From NCBI RefSeq assembly GCF_000165425.1, contig NW_001799078.1, positions 285,057 to 349,056 on the forward strand: DNA of 64,000 nt, read 5' to 3'. The DNA is from Paramecium tetraurelia. Lineage: Eukaryota > Ciliophora > Oligohymenophorea > Peniculida > Parameciidae. The notes beneath the pieces are model-generated. The model saw only the letters and a program-made list of their open reading frames with translations, was not told where the DNA came from and did not search any database. Positions 46,674 through 57,404 of the stretch are shown here, in pieces. Position 1 is the stretch's first letter. Each line of letters starts with the position of its first letter. The translations under genes and the position numbers were made by a program.

Positions 46674-48835
46674 ATGCTAACAGATAGTCCATCTTATAAA
46701 CGTTCCAACAAGGAGAACTCTCCAAAATACTGCTCTGTTATCAGACAAAGCAATATATCTCATAAGCTTATCAATGAAGTGTTAAACAGCGGATCTGATT
46801 ATCTCCAGGATCAATTGGAGTCGATAGATCGTAAAATAATCCAATACCAATGTAACATCAAGTAGAAGATAACAACTCTACTTGGTGAATCGACATGTTC
46901 CATTGACTAATAGGTATATCAAACCAAACTACAAGATTTACGAATGGAAGAACAAAAGTACTATAAACAAATAATTTAGTTATCAGTAAATGCAAAGTGA
47001 TATTGATAAATAATAATCTGTACTTTACGACTATTACGAAACTGAATTCAACAAACTCAAATTACAATATGAACTGGTTACATAAGAACATCAGCAATTC
47101 AATAAAGAGAGAAGTGAAGTTAGCTAAACCTATAATTAAACCTTGGAAACCAAAGCCATGTTATAAGAAGATTTGAATGGAAAGCTATTGTAACGAGCAG
47201 AGTTGGTGGGCTAGAAAGAAGAATTAGAAGAGTTTGTTGAACAACTCAAAAATGAGCATCCTTAACTTACTGAAATTGTTGAATCAATTTATTAATGTGA
47301 TCAAAAAGCCAAAAATATTGTTAAAAATATTAATAATATTACTAATCAGATTTAATCATTATATTCTTAACAGGATGAAAAAAAGAAATAGCTAGCTTAA
47401 TTTCATTAAACTACTTTACTTGAAGTTTAAGTACATCAATAAACCCAAAAAGTTAAATCTTTAAGAAATAAGATTGTACCAATTTAAAAAAGCTTGAATT
47501 TATAGCATCCAGATTCTATTCTTAATGAATTTGTTTTGTATTATGGAAATTCCCCCCTACAACTAGAGTCGATTGAATTTTAAACCAAACTCTCTACTTT
47601 TATACAACAATTTCGAAATCACTTATTTAAATAAGGCAATTAAGGAAATAATTGGGGAAGTATGAAGGAGTTTGTGTTTTAATTGGAACAATTCATTTTA
47701 GCTTCTTTATCACAAAGATTAATTTAATTTTAGCTATCTGTAATCATTAATAACTTAAATAGGATTTGAAACATAACTTAAAATAATTTGGAGATGAGTT
47801 ATTATTATCTAATGAAGTTTGCACTATTGATTATTAAGTAGAAGTGAAAAGACAATAAATTAGAGAATTAGAAGATGAAAAGTCTTCAATCTTATACAGA
47901 AGAGAGATGTATATCCTTCTTTCAATAATAGATTATATGATTAATTTTAGGACAGAATTAATTAATAAAGCGAGGCTGCTTTTCAATAGTATTAGGATTA
48001 GAATAAAGAAGAGCTTAATAATATTTTAACTCAATTTGGTAATTCAGAATATAAATCGATACTTGATTAGACTCTGAAGGAAATGAAGTAATTAATGCAG
48101 GATTAAGAAGAAGTAAAATTCAATTAAATATTATAGGAATAATTTAATAATACTTATAAGTTACTCTAATAATATTATCTCTAAGATTTGGCAATTAAAA
48201 CTAATATCCAAATTGTAGACTAAGAAATAATTCCACAATTAAAGAATATTTCATAATCAATAACTAATGCAAAGAAAGAATTCGAAAAAGTCAATGGAAG
48301 CGAAAGACCTTACATTGAACGTTAAAATAAAATAGAATAAGACATTGAATAATTAGAATAAGAATTCAAGAAGAAAATTGATCATTTTAATAGTTAGGAG
48401 GCAGAATTATAAAAATACTTAAGTTCAATAAAATTAGCAATTGAGAACACTTAAGAATAATTATTGTCTAAGAATAAACCTAATAAGGCATTGTTGGAGT
48501 AAGAAATACTACAACTCAACAATATGTTGACTCAATTATAGGAGCAAAAGAAATAAATCGAAGCATCGTAGTTTAGCAAATCTCCTCAAAAGACTGATGC
48601 AAGTAGAAGAAGTTCTAATGGAGGTATTTTGGCAATTTCAAAATCTTTAAACCAATTTTAAAAATTGCGCAAAGAGCCAAACCCAAATAGTTTTAACAAT
48701 AGTGTTGTAAAAGGTATAACACCTTCAAAAGAGTCATCAAATTTGTATCATGTTGCTAAATATCCAAAGCCAAATTGCAAATCTTCATAGGAATTACGTC
48801 TAAAATCCAATATTTCCTTAAAATCAATAAAATGA
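46674..48835 (+). CDS. Long coiled-coil protein, unknown function
   Basis: About 715 residues. The start MLTDSPSYKRSNKENSPKYC is Ser/Pro/Lys-rich with possible CDK-type sites. From about residue 30 to 640 the protein is mostly heptad-like, with Gln, Glu, Leu and Lys (SDYLQDQLESIDRKIIQYQC, LQDLRMEEQKYYKQIIQLS, LEQEFKKKIDHFNSQEAEL). The C-terminus is polar and basic, with a SP/TP-containing segment (KGITPSKESSNLYHVAKYPK), ending NISLKSIK and TGA at 48833. Some frame changes near 47000 and 47750 imply short introns that I did not all place. Likely structural (cytoskeleton or centriole/basal body); this is inference from composition only. Confidence 0.55.
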
Positions 48836-49161
48836 TTTGATTTATTACTTATTAATGATTTTTGAATATATTCATCTTAAAAAAATGACATTTGATAAAG
48901 ATTAGTTAAATTGTCTCTACAAATCCTCTAATAATTCTATAATTCAATTGTTTTTAAAAAGGTTTGAACTTTTATTTAGATACCGTGTAAAAGTTGAAAT
49001 TTGAAACATTGTTCTATATTATAACAATAGCTATTTTTTGTAATTTGTCTTAACAGTTGTGAAACTTGTGTTCATATGACCATAAATTTTTCTTATTTCT
49101 CTTCTTTTAATAATAATTATTTTTGAAATAGCTTCATCTTATTTTATGATCATTACTAAAA
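48836..49161. other. AT-rich intergenic region
   Basis: About 325 bases. A 39-codon plus-strand frame (ATG 48885, MTFDKDQLNCLYKSSNNSII, TGA 49002) is open but too short and isolated for a confident gene. Otherwise nothing is visible. Confidence 0.35.
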
Positions 49162-49369
49162 TCATTCTAGGTCATCTTTAATTTAATGTTAAATAGTCCC
49201 ATAGCTTGATTTTTGTTTAGGTATAAATTTCATTCTCCTTAAACCAACCCATGTATTATTTTCTTCAATAGAAGAACCTTAAGGATCTCATATTTGGGAA
49301 ATTACAATTGTTTGGTATTCCTATTCTACACTTATTGAAATATTTAAAAAATAATTTTTATATTCTCAT
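49162..49369 (-). pseudogene. Short minus-strand coding remnant
   Basis: On the minus strand, PQGSSIEENNTWVGLRRMKF followed by IPKQKSSYGTIQHQIKDDLE and TGA (49162-49164) looks protein-like. The only upstream ATG (49367-49369) overlaps the start codon of the plus-strand gene, and reaching it needs a 19-nt non-canonical intron. It is probably a small remnant or the end of a gene whose 5' part is lost. Low confidence. Confidence 0.3.
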
Positions 49370-50474
49370 GTAGGTTTCAATCGAGATTGCAACATGGACT
49401 CACAACAATCATGGATTATTCGATTATGAATCAAAAGAATTGAAGACTTCTAAAATAAATGTGAGAAACACAACTAACTTAATATTGAATGGTAAGCTAT
49501 TGCATTGATATTAAACAGAGGAAAATACTGACACCATTGTATAATCTGATAATGTTGGTGGCGATTGCATTGGCTCAATAAGTTTTGAAGGCAATTCAAT
49601 ATGTAAATTGATAATGCATTCGTAGATTTTAAAAGTAATCCAGACTTTTAAGATGCATATGTGAAATTAGACCCAAAATAAAAATAATAGTTATAAGCTG
49701 GAGACCTCTTTAAATTTGGAAGAATGTAAAATTTACTCTAAAGATAAGGGAATATTTTGTTTCAGAGTTAAACAACGGAGACAAAGTATGGATGGCCGAA
49801 GACCATTACAATTTAGAAAGACATATTAAAATACAAAAGAAGAAAGATCCAAGACAGTGTAGGTTTTGTCTAATGGATGATTAAGAGTAAACAGAGGACC
49901 CAAAAAATCCATTTCTCTAAGATTTGTGTAGTTGCAAAGGATTAATGGCATATGTTCATTTTGAATGTCTGAAGTCATGGGTTAATTTTCAAAATAGAAT
50001 TTCATGCAAATAAACCTAGAAACACAGTTCAATATCATTGGAATAAAGTCTTGGAATGTGATGTATGATATTTAAATTCAGGTAGGTATGTAAAGACCCC
50101 CTTCCAGCTCGAGTCTATATTGAGAATCAACCTGAACCCTCCTTTAGATGATTTAAATGGAGAAATTAGATGGTCCCTACATCATACTTGAGTAGATCAC
50201 TCGACAGGAGAGTCTATCAAAAAGTCTGACATTTATGCATGCTTTTGGAACATGTTCTGTATCGATAGGCAGAGGACACAACAGTGAGATTAGATGTCAA
50301 GATATATCAGTCTCAAGAAATCATGCAAATATCTCATATGAAAAATTCTGGTACATCTAAGATCAAGGCAGCAAGTTTGGTACTTTGAGGATCATTCAAA
50401 ACAAACTACAATTACTAAAGGAAGTTTAAGAAATATAAATTGGAAGAGTCTTGCTCAAGATAAAAATAATTTGA
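49368..50474 (+). CDS. RING-CH (RINGv) plus FHA domain protein
   Basis: Begins MQVSIEIATWTHNNHGLFDY ... KINVRNTTNLILNG, then an intron GTAAGCTATT...AAACAG. After an acidic region comes a C4HC3 RING variant: CRFCLMDDQEQTEDPKNP, DLCSCKGLMAYVHFECLKSW, then ECDVC about 40 residues later. This type usually recruits an E2 and acts as an E3 ligase. Next is a linker ARVYIENQPEP and an FHA domain with GRGHNSEIRC.DISVSRNHA and GSKFGTL, which binds phosphothreonine. The stop TGA is at 50472. About 350 residues. It has no membrane span, unlike MARCH proteins, so it may be a soluble E3 guided by phosphorylation. Several short introns are needed in the 49600-49760 and 50020-50110 regions. Confidence 0.75.
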
Positions 50475-50572
50475 AAATCATTTATATATATTAATATATT
50501 ATAGTTAAAAATGAACAAAATTCTAAGATATATTTACAATTGTAGATATAATAGAGAAGTAAACTCTGAATA

Positions 50573-51411
50573 TCATTTCAGTTTGTAGGCCTTCATTATT
50601 AGATAGTCATGAGATGGTTTCCGAATGACACATTATTTTTGTTGTTTGCCAGCAATGTAAATTTATTTTAAAATGGTTAAAGGGACAATATTTTTGATTG
50701 AGGGGAGTGATTAAATGAAATGTTGAGTACTTTTCAGGAGAGATCTCTGAGTGTCAAGCTAATCAACTTAAAAGCTTTCTCTTTGAGTCGATGGTAAATT
50801 AATCATCAATTAAGTATTCATAGAGGAGTATTGGGCTTTAATTTTTTTTTCATTTATTTATTTTATTTTAAATTCCTTAATTATTGTTTATTTCTTCTTT
50901 TATCCTTATCTTGTGAATGAGAGTAACTTTATATCAGAAGATATTGCTTGTTGAGTACGAACTTCAAAATCATCATGTTTCCTTTCGAATTTAGTTTTTA
51001 TACCACATCCTCCACAATTACAACTCTTCCTTCTGCACATCTCTTTAACTCTTTTAATGATTTTATGATGATATAATTCCATGCTATCTGTAAATAATAT
51101 TGTTTTTTCTCTCTCCCTTCTACTTGGTCTAATCCTTACATTCTTATCATTCGACAATAAACACATATGATAAAGTATGCTTTTGGATCTGTACCCTTAA
51201 AAATACAACTTCAAATTTAAATGTTACCTTCCTCAATCAGTGATTTAGGGATGCTTTTAGTGTGTAAGTAAGGACGATTATATAGGCTTAAACTAGTAGA
51301 TGCTAGTGTTGTCGAAGGTCTATAAGACCTTGCATCACAGGTTTCTTGATTGTCTGATTCTTCATTTAGTGTAGTAAATCTTGATGAATGATGGGAGTGC
51401 TTATAGAACAT
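50573..51411 (-). CDS. Basic, cysteine-clustered hypothetical protein
   Basis: Minus-strand ATG at 51411 (MFYKHSHHSSRFTTLNEESD), Ser/Thr-rich N-terminus with many possible phosphosites, then a 32-nt intron (GTAACATTTA...TTTTTAAG). The second exon contains YHHKIIKRVKEMCRRKSCNC followed by GGCGIKTKFERKHDDF (a CxCxxC cluster). Reading TAA/TAG as Gln, it stays open past 50906 through STQRESFQVDQLDTQRSLLK and ends HDYLIMKAYKLK with TGA at 50573-50575. About 270 residues. The C-rich cluster might bind metal, but it has too few cysteines for a known finger. No family is recognised. Confidence 0.55.
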
Positions 51412-51638
51412 TTATTAATTAGCTCTATGACAAAATTATTGAATATAAATTTATTAAGATTTCCAGTATACTTTACTCTGCTTTTAAGAAGACATTTATT
51501 CATTCGATTGATCACAGGAATATTCTTATACATAGCAATGAGTACAAAATAGATAATTAGATTTTCACATAATTATTTTAAATATGAAATTAAAATTAGT
51601 AAGACACCGAAGGGCCAATCTCAAAATTAAATCAATTA

Positions 51639-54600
51639 ATGTTAACAGATGAACCCATAGGTGAAATTTAAGATTTTCTCAATTATTCATTATCCGATGG
51701 ATGCTTCTCAATCCAAGGTTCAAAAGTCAACACCAATAACAACATTCCTAGTTAAAGTTCTAAACACAAAGGGCATGAATCAAAAAGAGTTACGTTTGAC
51801 TCCTCTATTAACAGTCCAACAACTTAATTTTTGATGATTCGAAAAAGCTAAAAATCTTCAGATCCTCAATAATTATAACATCAACAACAACAAATATTCA
51901 GCGTAATCTAATTTTGTTTTATCAAACGATTCATTAACAGAATCAGCTGGAAAAAGAAAATCAACTCATAATTCAACCTTTATTAATATAACATCATTCG
52001 AGATTTAGGGTCTTCTTTTAATTTAAAACTCTTTCGTGATAGTGCATTAAATTTGAAGCCCATGATCAGCTAATTTAGTCAGTCTTCTGATGGGTTGCAG
52101 TAGATTATCAAAAAAAAGTATGAATTGTCTTACTATATTTTATAGGGAATTGTCCAAAAAAATAAAAAAGTAAATTACACATTTAAGGACATGCAAAGAT
52201 AATTTAATTAAAAAAATTGAATAGGAAATAGAAAAGATTCCACTGATTACACCTGAATCTCGTTTGAAAATAGTGTGGGATTGTGTAGTAATGTTAAGTA
52301 GACTCTATTTTCTATTTACAATACCAATCGATTTGGCATGGAATAAATATAAAATTATATACGGAGAGCTCTATCTTCCAACAATTTTAATGATTCTCCT
52401 ATTGGTTTTTGATTTCATTTTGAGTTTTAATAGTTCATTTTATTAATTTGGATAAATAGTAAGTAATAGAGCAACAATTGCTAAGAATGTAATAAGTAAA
52501 AGTTATGGATTGGAAGCGATATCAATATTAATTTTAATTATTTACGCCATCATTTCTAATTCCTCTTAAGAAGAAGAATTCAATCTGTTGACAGAATGGT
52601 GGGATTTATTAATGCTATTGTTTTATGTACAATGTAGGAATATTCCTAAACTGATTAGTCAAGTCGAGGAAACCCTAAATTTGTCAAAGCCAAGTAGTTC
52701 TCTATTGGAATTATTTAAATTATTGTTAGTGTTGTTCTTTGTTTTACATTGCTACTCATGTCTTTGGTATTTTGTAATTTATTCCATTTAATTTTTGATT
52801 AGGTTGGTTATTACAGTTACTTGTATTCAGAAAAAGGGAGCTGGTTAGAATTCTACCACGTAGAACATGAAACTTGGCAAGTGCAATATTTGTATTCATT
52901 TTACTTCTCGACTGTTACAATGTTTACAATTGGTTACGGAGATGTTGTACCTATCAGTTATTTAGAAAGAGTAATTGCCATTCTGTATATGATGATCTGC
53001 AGTATTCAACTAAGTTACAGTGTCAGTACTGTTGGTGCAATAATTGATACCATATCCGCTTATGGACAGGAGAAGATGCGAAAAATGAGAAAGATAAATT
53101 CTTATATGCAAAATAGAAAGATTGAGTATTAATTGCAGTATCAGATTAGAGAATACTTGAATTATTACTGGGAATCATAAAATCAAGTTGAGAATGATGA
53201 ACTCAATGAAATCATTAATTAATTATCAGAGAATCTCAAAGAGAAATTGATGAATTAATCAAATTCTTTGATTTTAAATGAATGTCCTTTATTTCAACAT
53301 AATTTTAGTGATGCGTTGAAATCAAAATTAGTAAACAAAATAAAATAAGCAGTAATTTAACCTGAAAATATTATAAACTTTGATTCACTCTTTCCTCAAT
53401 CACCACCAGGTTAATTGTTTGTTTGTTTTGTTGAATTTGGAGACATTCAAATCTTTATTCAAAATGATTCAATTGATCAAGTACTCGATAACCCATAGAT
53501 TGCTGAAGTTTTTAAGGTAGGCAAAGGTTCTAGCTTGGGTATCATCAGTTTCATAAGTGGTAAGCAATCTTAGGAAAGATTCAGGAGTGTCGGGTTTTCA
53601 AAATTGCTATTGCTATCAAGAGATGACTTTTTAAAAGTTATACAGGATTTTCCAGAAGATTACGAGAGATTTAGGAATCTTTATGATAGTCTATAATTTG
53701 ATGACATAAGTGTGTTACAAATGAAATGTTTTAGTTGCAATTCAAAAAATCATAGAGTTATTTAATGTCCATTATTACATTACATACCTGACAGAGAGCT
53801 GATTCTAAAAAGATATTGTTACAGTAAGCCTTAAAATAGAAATTCTAAATATGAACGAAATCCTTTTAGATAGAGAGGTTACTTTGCAGCTCGCTTTGAC
53901 TAAGAAGTCATAGAATAAGAAGCAAATTCATTTAATAATAATAATTGGAAGTGGGCAGAATTTTATGAAGAACCAGAAGAGGATCCTTTAAAGAAAAGTG
54001 AAATTCAATAATAATAAATTGCACCAATCTTAGAATAAAGTAATTCAAACTTATAGGCTTAATAATAATAATTATAATAATCGCAAAGTCTGGTTCTTCC
54101 CATCTAACAAGTAACAGATTAAACCTCTAAAGTCAATTTAGAACCACCATCAATTAAGAAAAAGGCCACTTTATTCAAATAGAGAACAAAAACAATTGAA
54201 TTATTAGACATTGATGATAAATAATTGAAAGCATCGCTTATGAGTAAAGCTAGAAACTAGAATATTTTCAATAATAATCTTATGATAATAACGGAAGAGG
54301 AGAATCAAGAGAATTCTCCAAAGGGAAAACACACTTAAAGCAGGGCATCATTTAGTTTAGATATGTATAGGAAGAAACCTAAGGAGGGTATTCAGAAAAT
54401 GAAGAAAGTAGTTTAAATGATTACTAATATGAATAGAATGAAGAAAAGACCAAAATAAAAAAAGGAAACTAAATCTATTTTCAATCAATTCCTTGGAGTA
54501 CTTCAATCTTAGCAATTTCTCAAGGGAATCTAATAGAAAGTGAGAATTAGAATAAAACAAATATAAGATGGGAAGAAATAAATATTATAAGAGAAAGATA

Positions 54601-55031
54601 TTTAAGATACGATGTTGTTAGAGATTAAGATAAAGATGTAAATAGAGCAATTAAATGAATATTAAAAGAAGGATTAAGAAATAGTAATGGAGTCGTATAA
54701 AAAATATAAATAATATTAGATTTAAAATAATTTAGATTAAATTTTAGAAAAGATATACTTTTATAAACAATAACATACGTTGAATAATGAATTAAAGAGT
54801 TACTAATCTAAACTATTAAAATATATGATTTATCCAGAAATATTTTTTGAAAAATACAGATATTAATAGGTGATAATTCCAAAATTTGAAATTGAAGAAT
54901 CAAGAAGAGGATCAGATTAAGATATTGAACAGACTTTGAAGAGGAGTCGCATGCTTAAAAAGAGTTTTAGAAACTTAAAATTGTCTCAAATCAGGCCAAT
55001 GTCTGATGGTACTGGAAAGTTTTAGATGTGA
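51639..55031 (+). CDS. Voltage-gated-type K+ channel with cyclic-nucleotide-binding-like domain
   Basis: About 1,120 residues. ATG 51639 (MLTDEPIGEIQDFLNYSLSD), a cytoplasmic N-terminus, then six spans: near 52268 (VVMLSRLYFLFTIPIDLAW), 52357 (LYLPTILMILLLVFDFILSF), 52530 (ISILILIIYAIISNS), S5 at about 52720 (LLVLFFVLHCYSCLWYFV), pore helix and filter TVTMFTIGYGDVVPIS, and S6 IAILYMMICSIQLSYS. The GYGD filter marks K+ selectivity. A 29-nt intron lies at 52774-52802. The C-linker and CNBD-like region run from about 53270 (FPQSPPGQLFVCFVEFGDIQ; GKGSSLGIISFISGKQSQER). The usual Glu in the phosphate cassette is Ile. The long tail is Gln-rich and basic. Likely a KCNH/EAG-like ciliary or plasma-membrane channel. 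TGA at 55029. Confidence 0.85.
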
Positions 55032-55128
55032 TTCATCATAATAATAGTATTCATTTATATCGATAAAAATATATTAATACTCTGCGTTTATTTTTGATGT
55101 AAAGATAGAAAGCTAAATAATTAAATTA

Positions 55129-57338
55129 TGAATAATTAATAGAGTAGGAACTTCGTTGGAAAGAAGATTGATGATTATATACTTGTAGATGTATTAGGCA
55201 CAGGAGCCTTCGGATAAGTAATACATTAATGTAAATTAATTAAGGTTTTCTCGGCTTAGAATATCATTACTAAGGATTCTGTGGCCATCAAGTCAGTGTC
55301 TAAAGCTAAATTGTAATCGATTTGATATGATAGTTATTTAGAAAAGAACATAATGGCTTAGTTGGATAATTACTAAAGACAGAAGTTTAAGTACTTGCTT
55401 AATGCAGCAATATTAATGTGGTTAAGATGAATAAGTATCTGGAAAGCGAGAATAATTGCTATTTAGTAATGGAATATTGCAATTGTAATCTAATTTATTA
55501 ATGCCAATTTAGAAGGAGATCTTGAATAATTGTGGAAGAAAAAGAATAGAATAATCCCAGAGGTAGAGGCTATCTAATACATCAAATAGATATTAAATGG
55601 CATGAGAGGGTAAAACAAATAAAAGATTATAGATTGCACGAAATGAATGTTATTCATAGAGATTTAAAATTGCCAAATATACTAATCTCTAATAATGTTC
55701 TAAAAATAGGAGATTTGGGTTTTGCTAAAAGAATGGAGAGTTTAGACGGAGTAGTCAAAGAAGCATTAGGTACATTAGGCACCATGGCACCTGAAATCAT
55801 TGAGTTCAAACCATATGGAATTCTTGCTGATATGTTTTCCATTGGAGCCATTTACTATCAAATGCTCTTTGGAGTTCTCCCATTCAGTATCAAAAGCTAC
55901 AATGATTTCTTGAAAGATGTCAAATCAAGTATCTTCTATAGTATTATTCTTTAAGATTAGCCTAACTTTTCAAGAAATAACATAAAAATATCTAAGGAAT
56001 CATAGGAATTATTAATTCGAATGCTAAATCCAGAACCTAAATTAAGATTGTAATGGAATTAACTATATGAGTCTCCATTATTTTCCAATTAAGTTGTAAA
56101 TCCAGGTACTAATATAAATTAATTTTATCTAGCCTTATGTTAGTTAACAGTAGAATAGGTAGTAGCTAAATAAGTAGATTTGAAAATGAATAAGCAAGTC
56201 TATTAGCAAAACTAATAAAAATTTGACAACATCAATAATTAGGATATGATAAAGAAGCTATAATTTGATGTTCCAAATTTAGAGCACAAATAAGTTTAGG
56301 ATAATTCTAATGATGAGAAACTATTATAGGAGGCTCTTAAATAAAAGCAAATGTAGCAGTAGAAGACGAATGATCTAAACAATGTGTTTGAGAAATATCT
56401 TAATGAAAGAAATACTCTTGTATTTTTAGGCACTGTTCTTCATGAAATTCATTAGAGGAAACATACCCAAAACACTAATGTAATTACTTTGAATATTTTA
56501 GGTGTTTCTTCCTGCCTTCATTATTTCAAAGAAATTAATTATTGAAATGAATCGCTTCTTGGAAGTACTAAGATAATAGAGAAATATCTATCAATGTGCA
56601 TATTTCTTTGAACTTTACACTTTCCCTTAATTTAATGCCTTTATTAAGTTATGTGAAGAGGATTTCTAAATTCAGATGGCTCATTATAATGTGATACAAT
56701 AACAATTACAGTATCCTCTATTTTATATTTAGAACTATCCTATTTCAAATGTAAAACTAAGCTAATGAAAAATATATATCAGAATTATCACCTGCACCTT
56801 CAGGATAATTTGAAGAGAATTATCGAGATATCTTGATTAATTATTATATGTAATTATAGGATGAAAAGGGTTTAAATGACGATTAAGACAATGCTATAAA
56901 TAATTTGTCTATTTATATTTTAGATACAATATTATTTGATAAGGAAGTTAAAAGATAAGTAATGCATTCCTTTTATTATTTTAGTTATTAAACCAGAAAG
57001 TTGAGGACTATCTCGATAAGTTCAATTTCTTGACTTGCAAGGAGAAGGATGAAATGATCGCTTAAAAATTTTAGCAAATATATTCATTTTGAAATTTATA
57101 TCAAATTAGTTCAAATCCCAATCTTAAGGAGATCTTGATAATATCTAGGATCTCTCTGAATATGGAGGATTTTTATATTCGTCATTATAAAATTAAATTT
57201 AATTATTTGAATATTAAATTGGTTTCTTTTCCCACAGATTTCTTAAATCCCATAACCACAATGGGGGACCTAATTAATGTAAGGAGAGGCACTTTTAGTT
57301 GTATTAAATTTTCTTAGTTAATACAAAATCATTTATGA
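55129..57338 (+). CDS. Ser/Thr protein kinase, ULK/ATG1-like
   Basis: Kinase domain at about residues 17-290. Glycine loop VLGTGAFGQVFSAQ, completed by a 27-nt intron GTAATACATT...TTAAG, ATP-binding Lys in SVAIKSVSKAKL, catalytic loop MHEMNVIHRDLKLPNIL, and metal loop IGDLGFAKRM (DLG in place of DFG, as in ULK kinases and many ciliate relatives). Then GTLGTMAPEII and SIGAIYYQMLFGVLPFSIKS follow. The C-terminal half (to TGA at 57336) is helical and Gln/Ile-rich with no recognised domain (MNRFLEVLRQQRNIYQCAYF). ULK kinases act in autophagy initiation, but this family is expanded in Paramecium, so a specific role should not be assumed. Several introns in the 5' half. Confidence 0.8.
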
Positions 57339-57404
57339 TTATATTATAGGATTTTAATAACCTTTAGGATTGAATTATATTTAATTAATTACCCACTTAT
57401 AATT

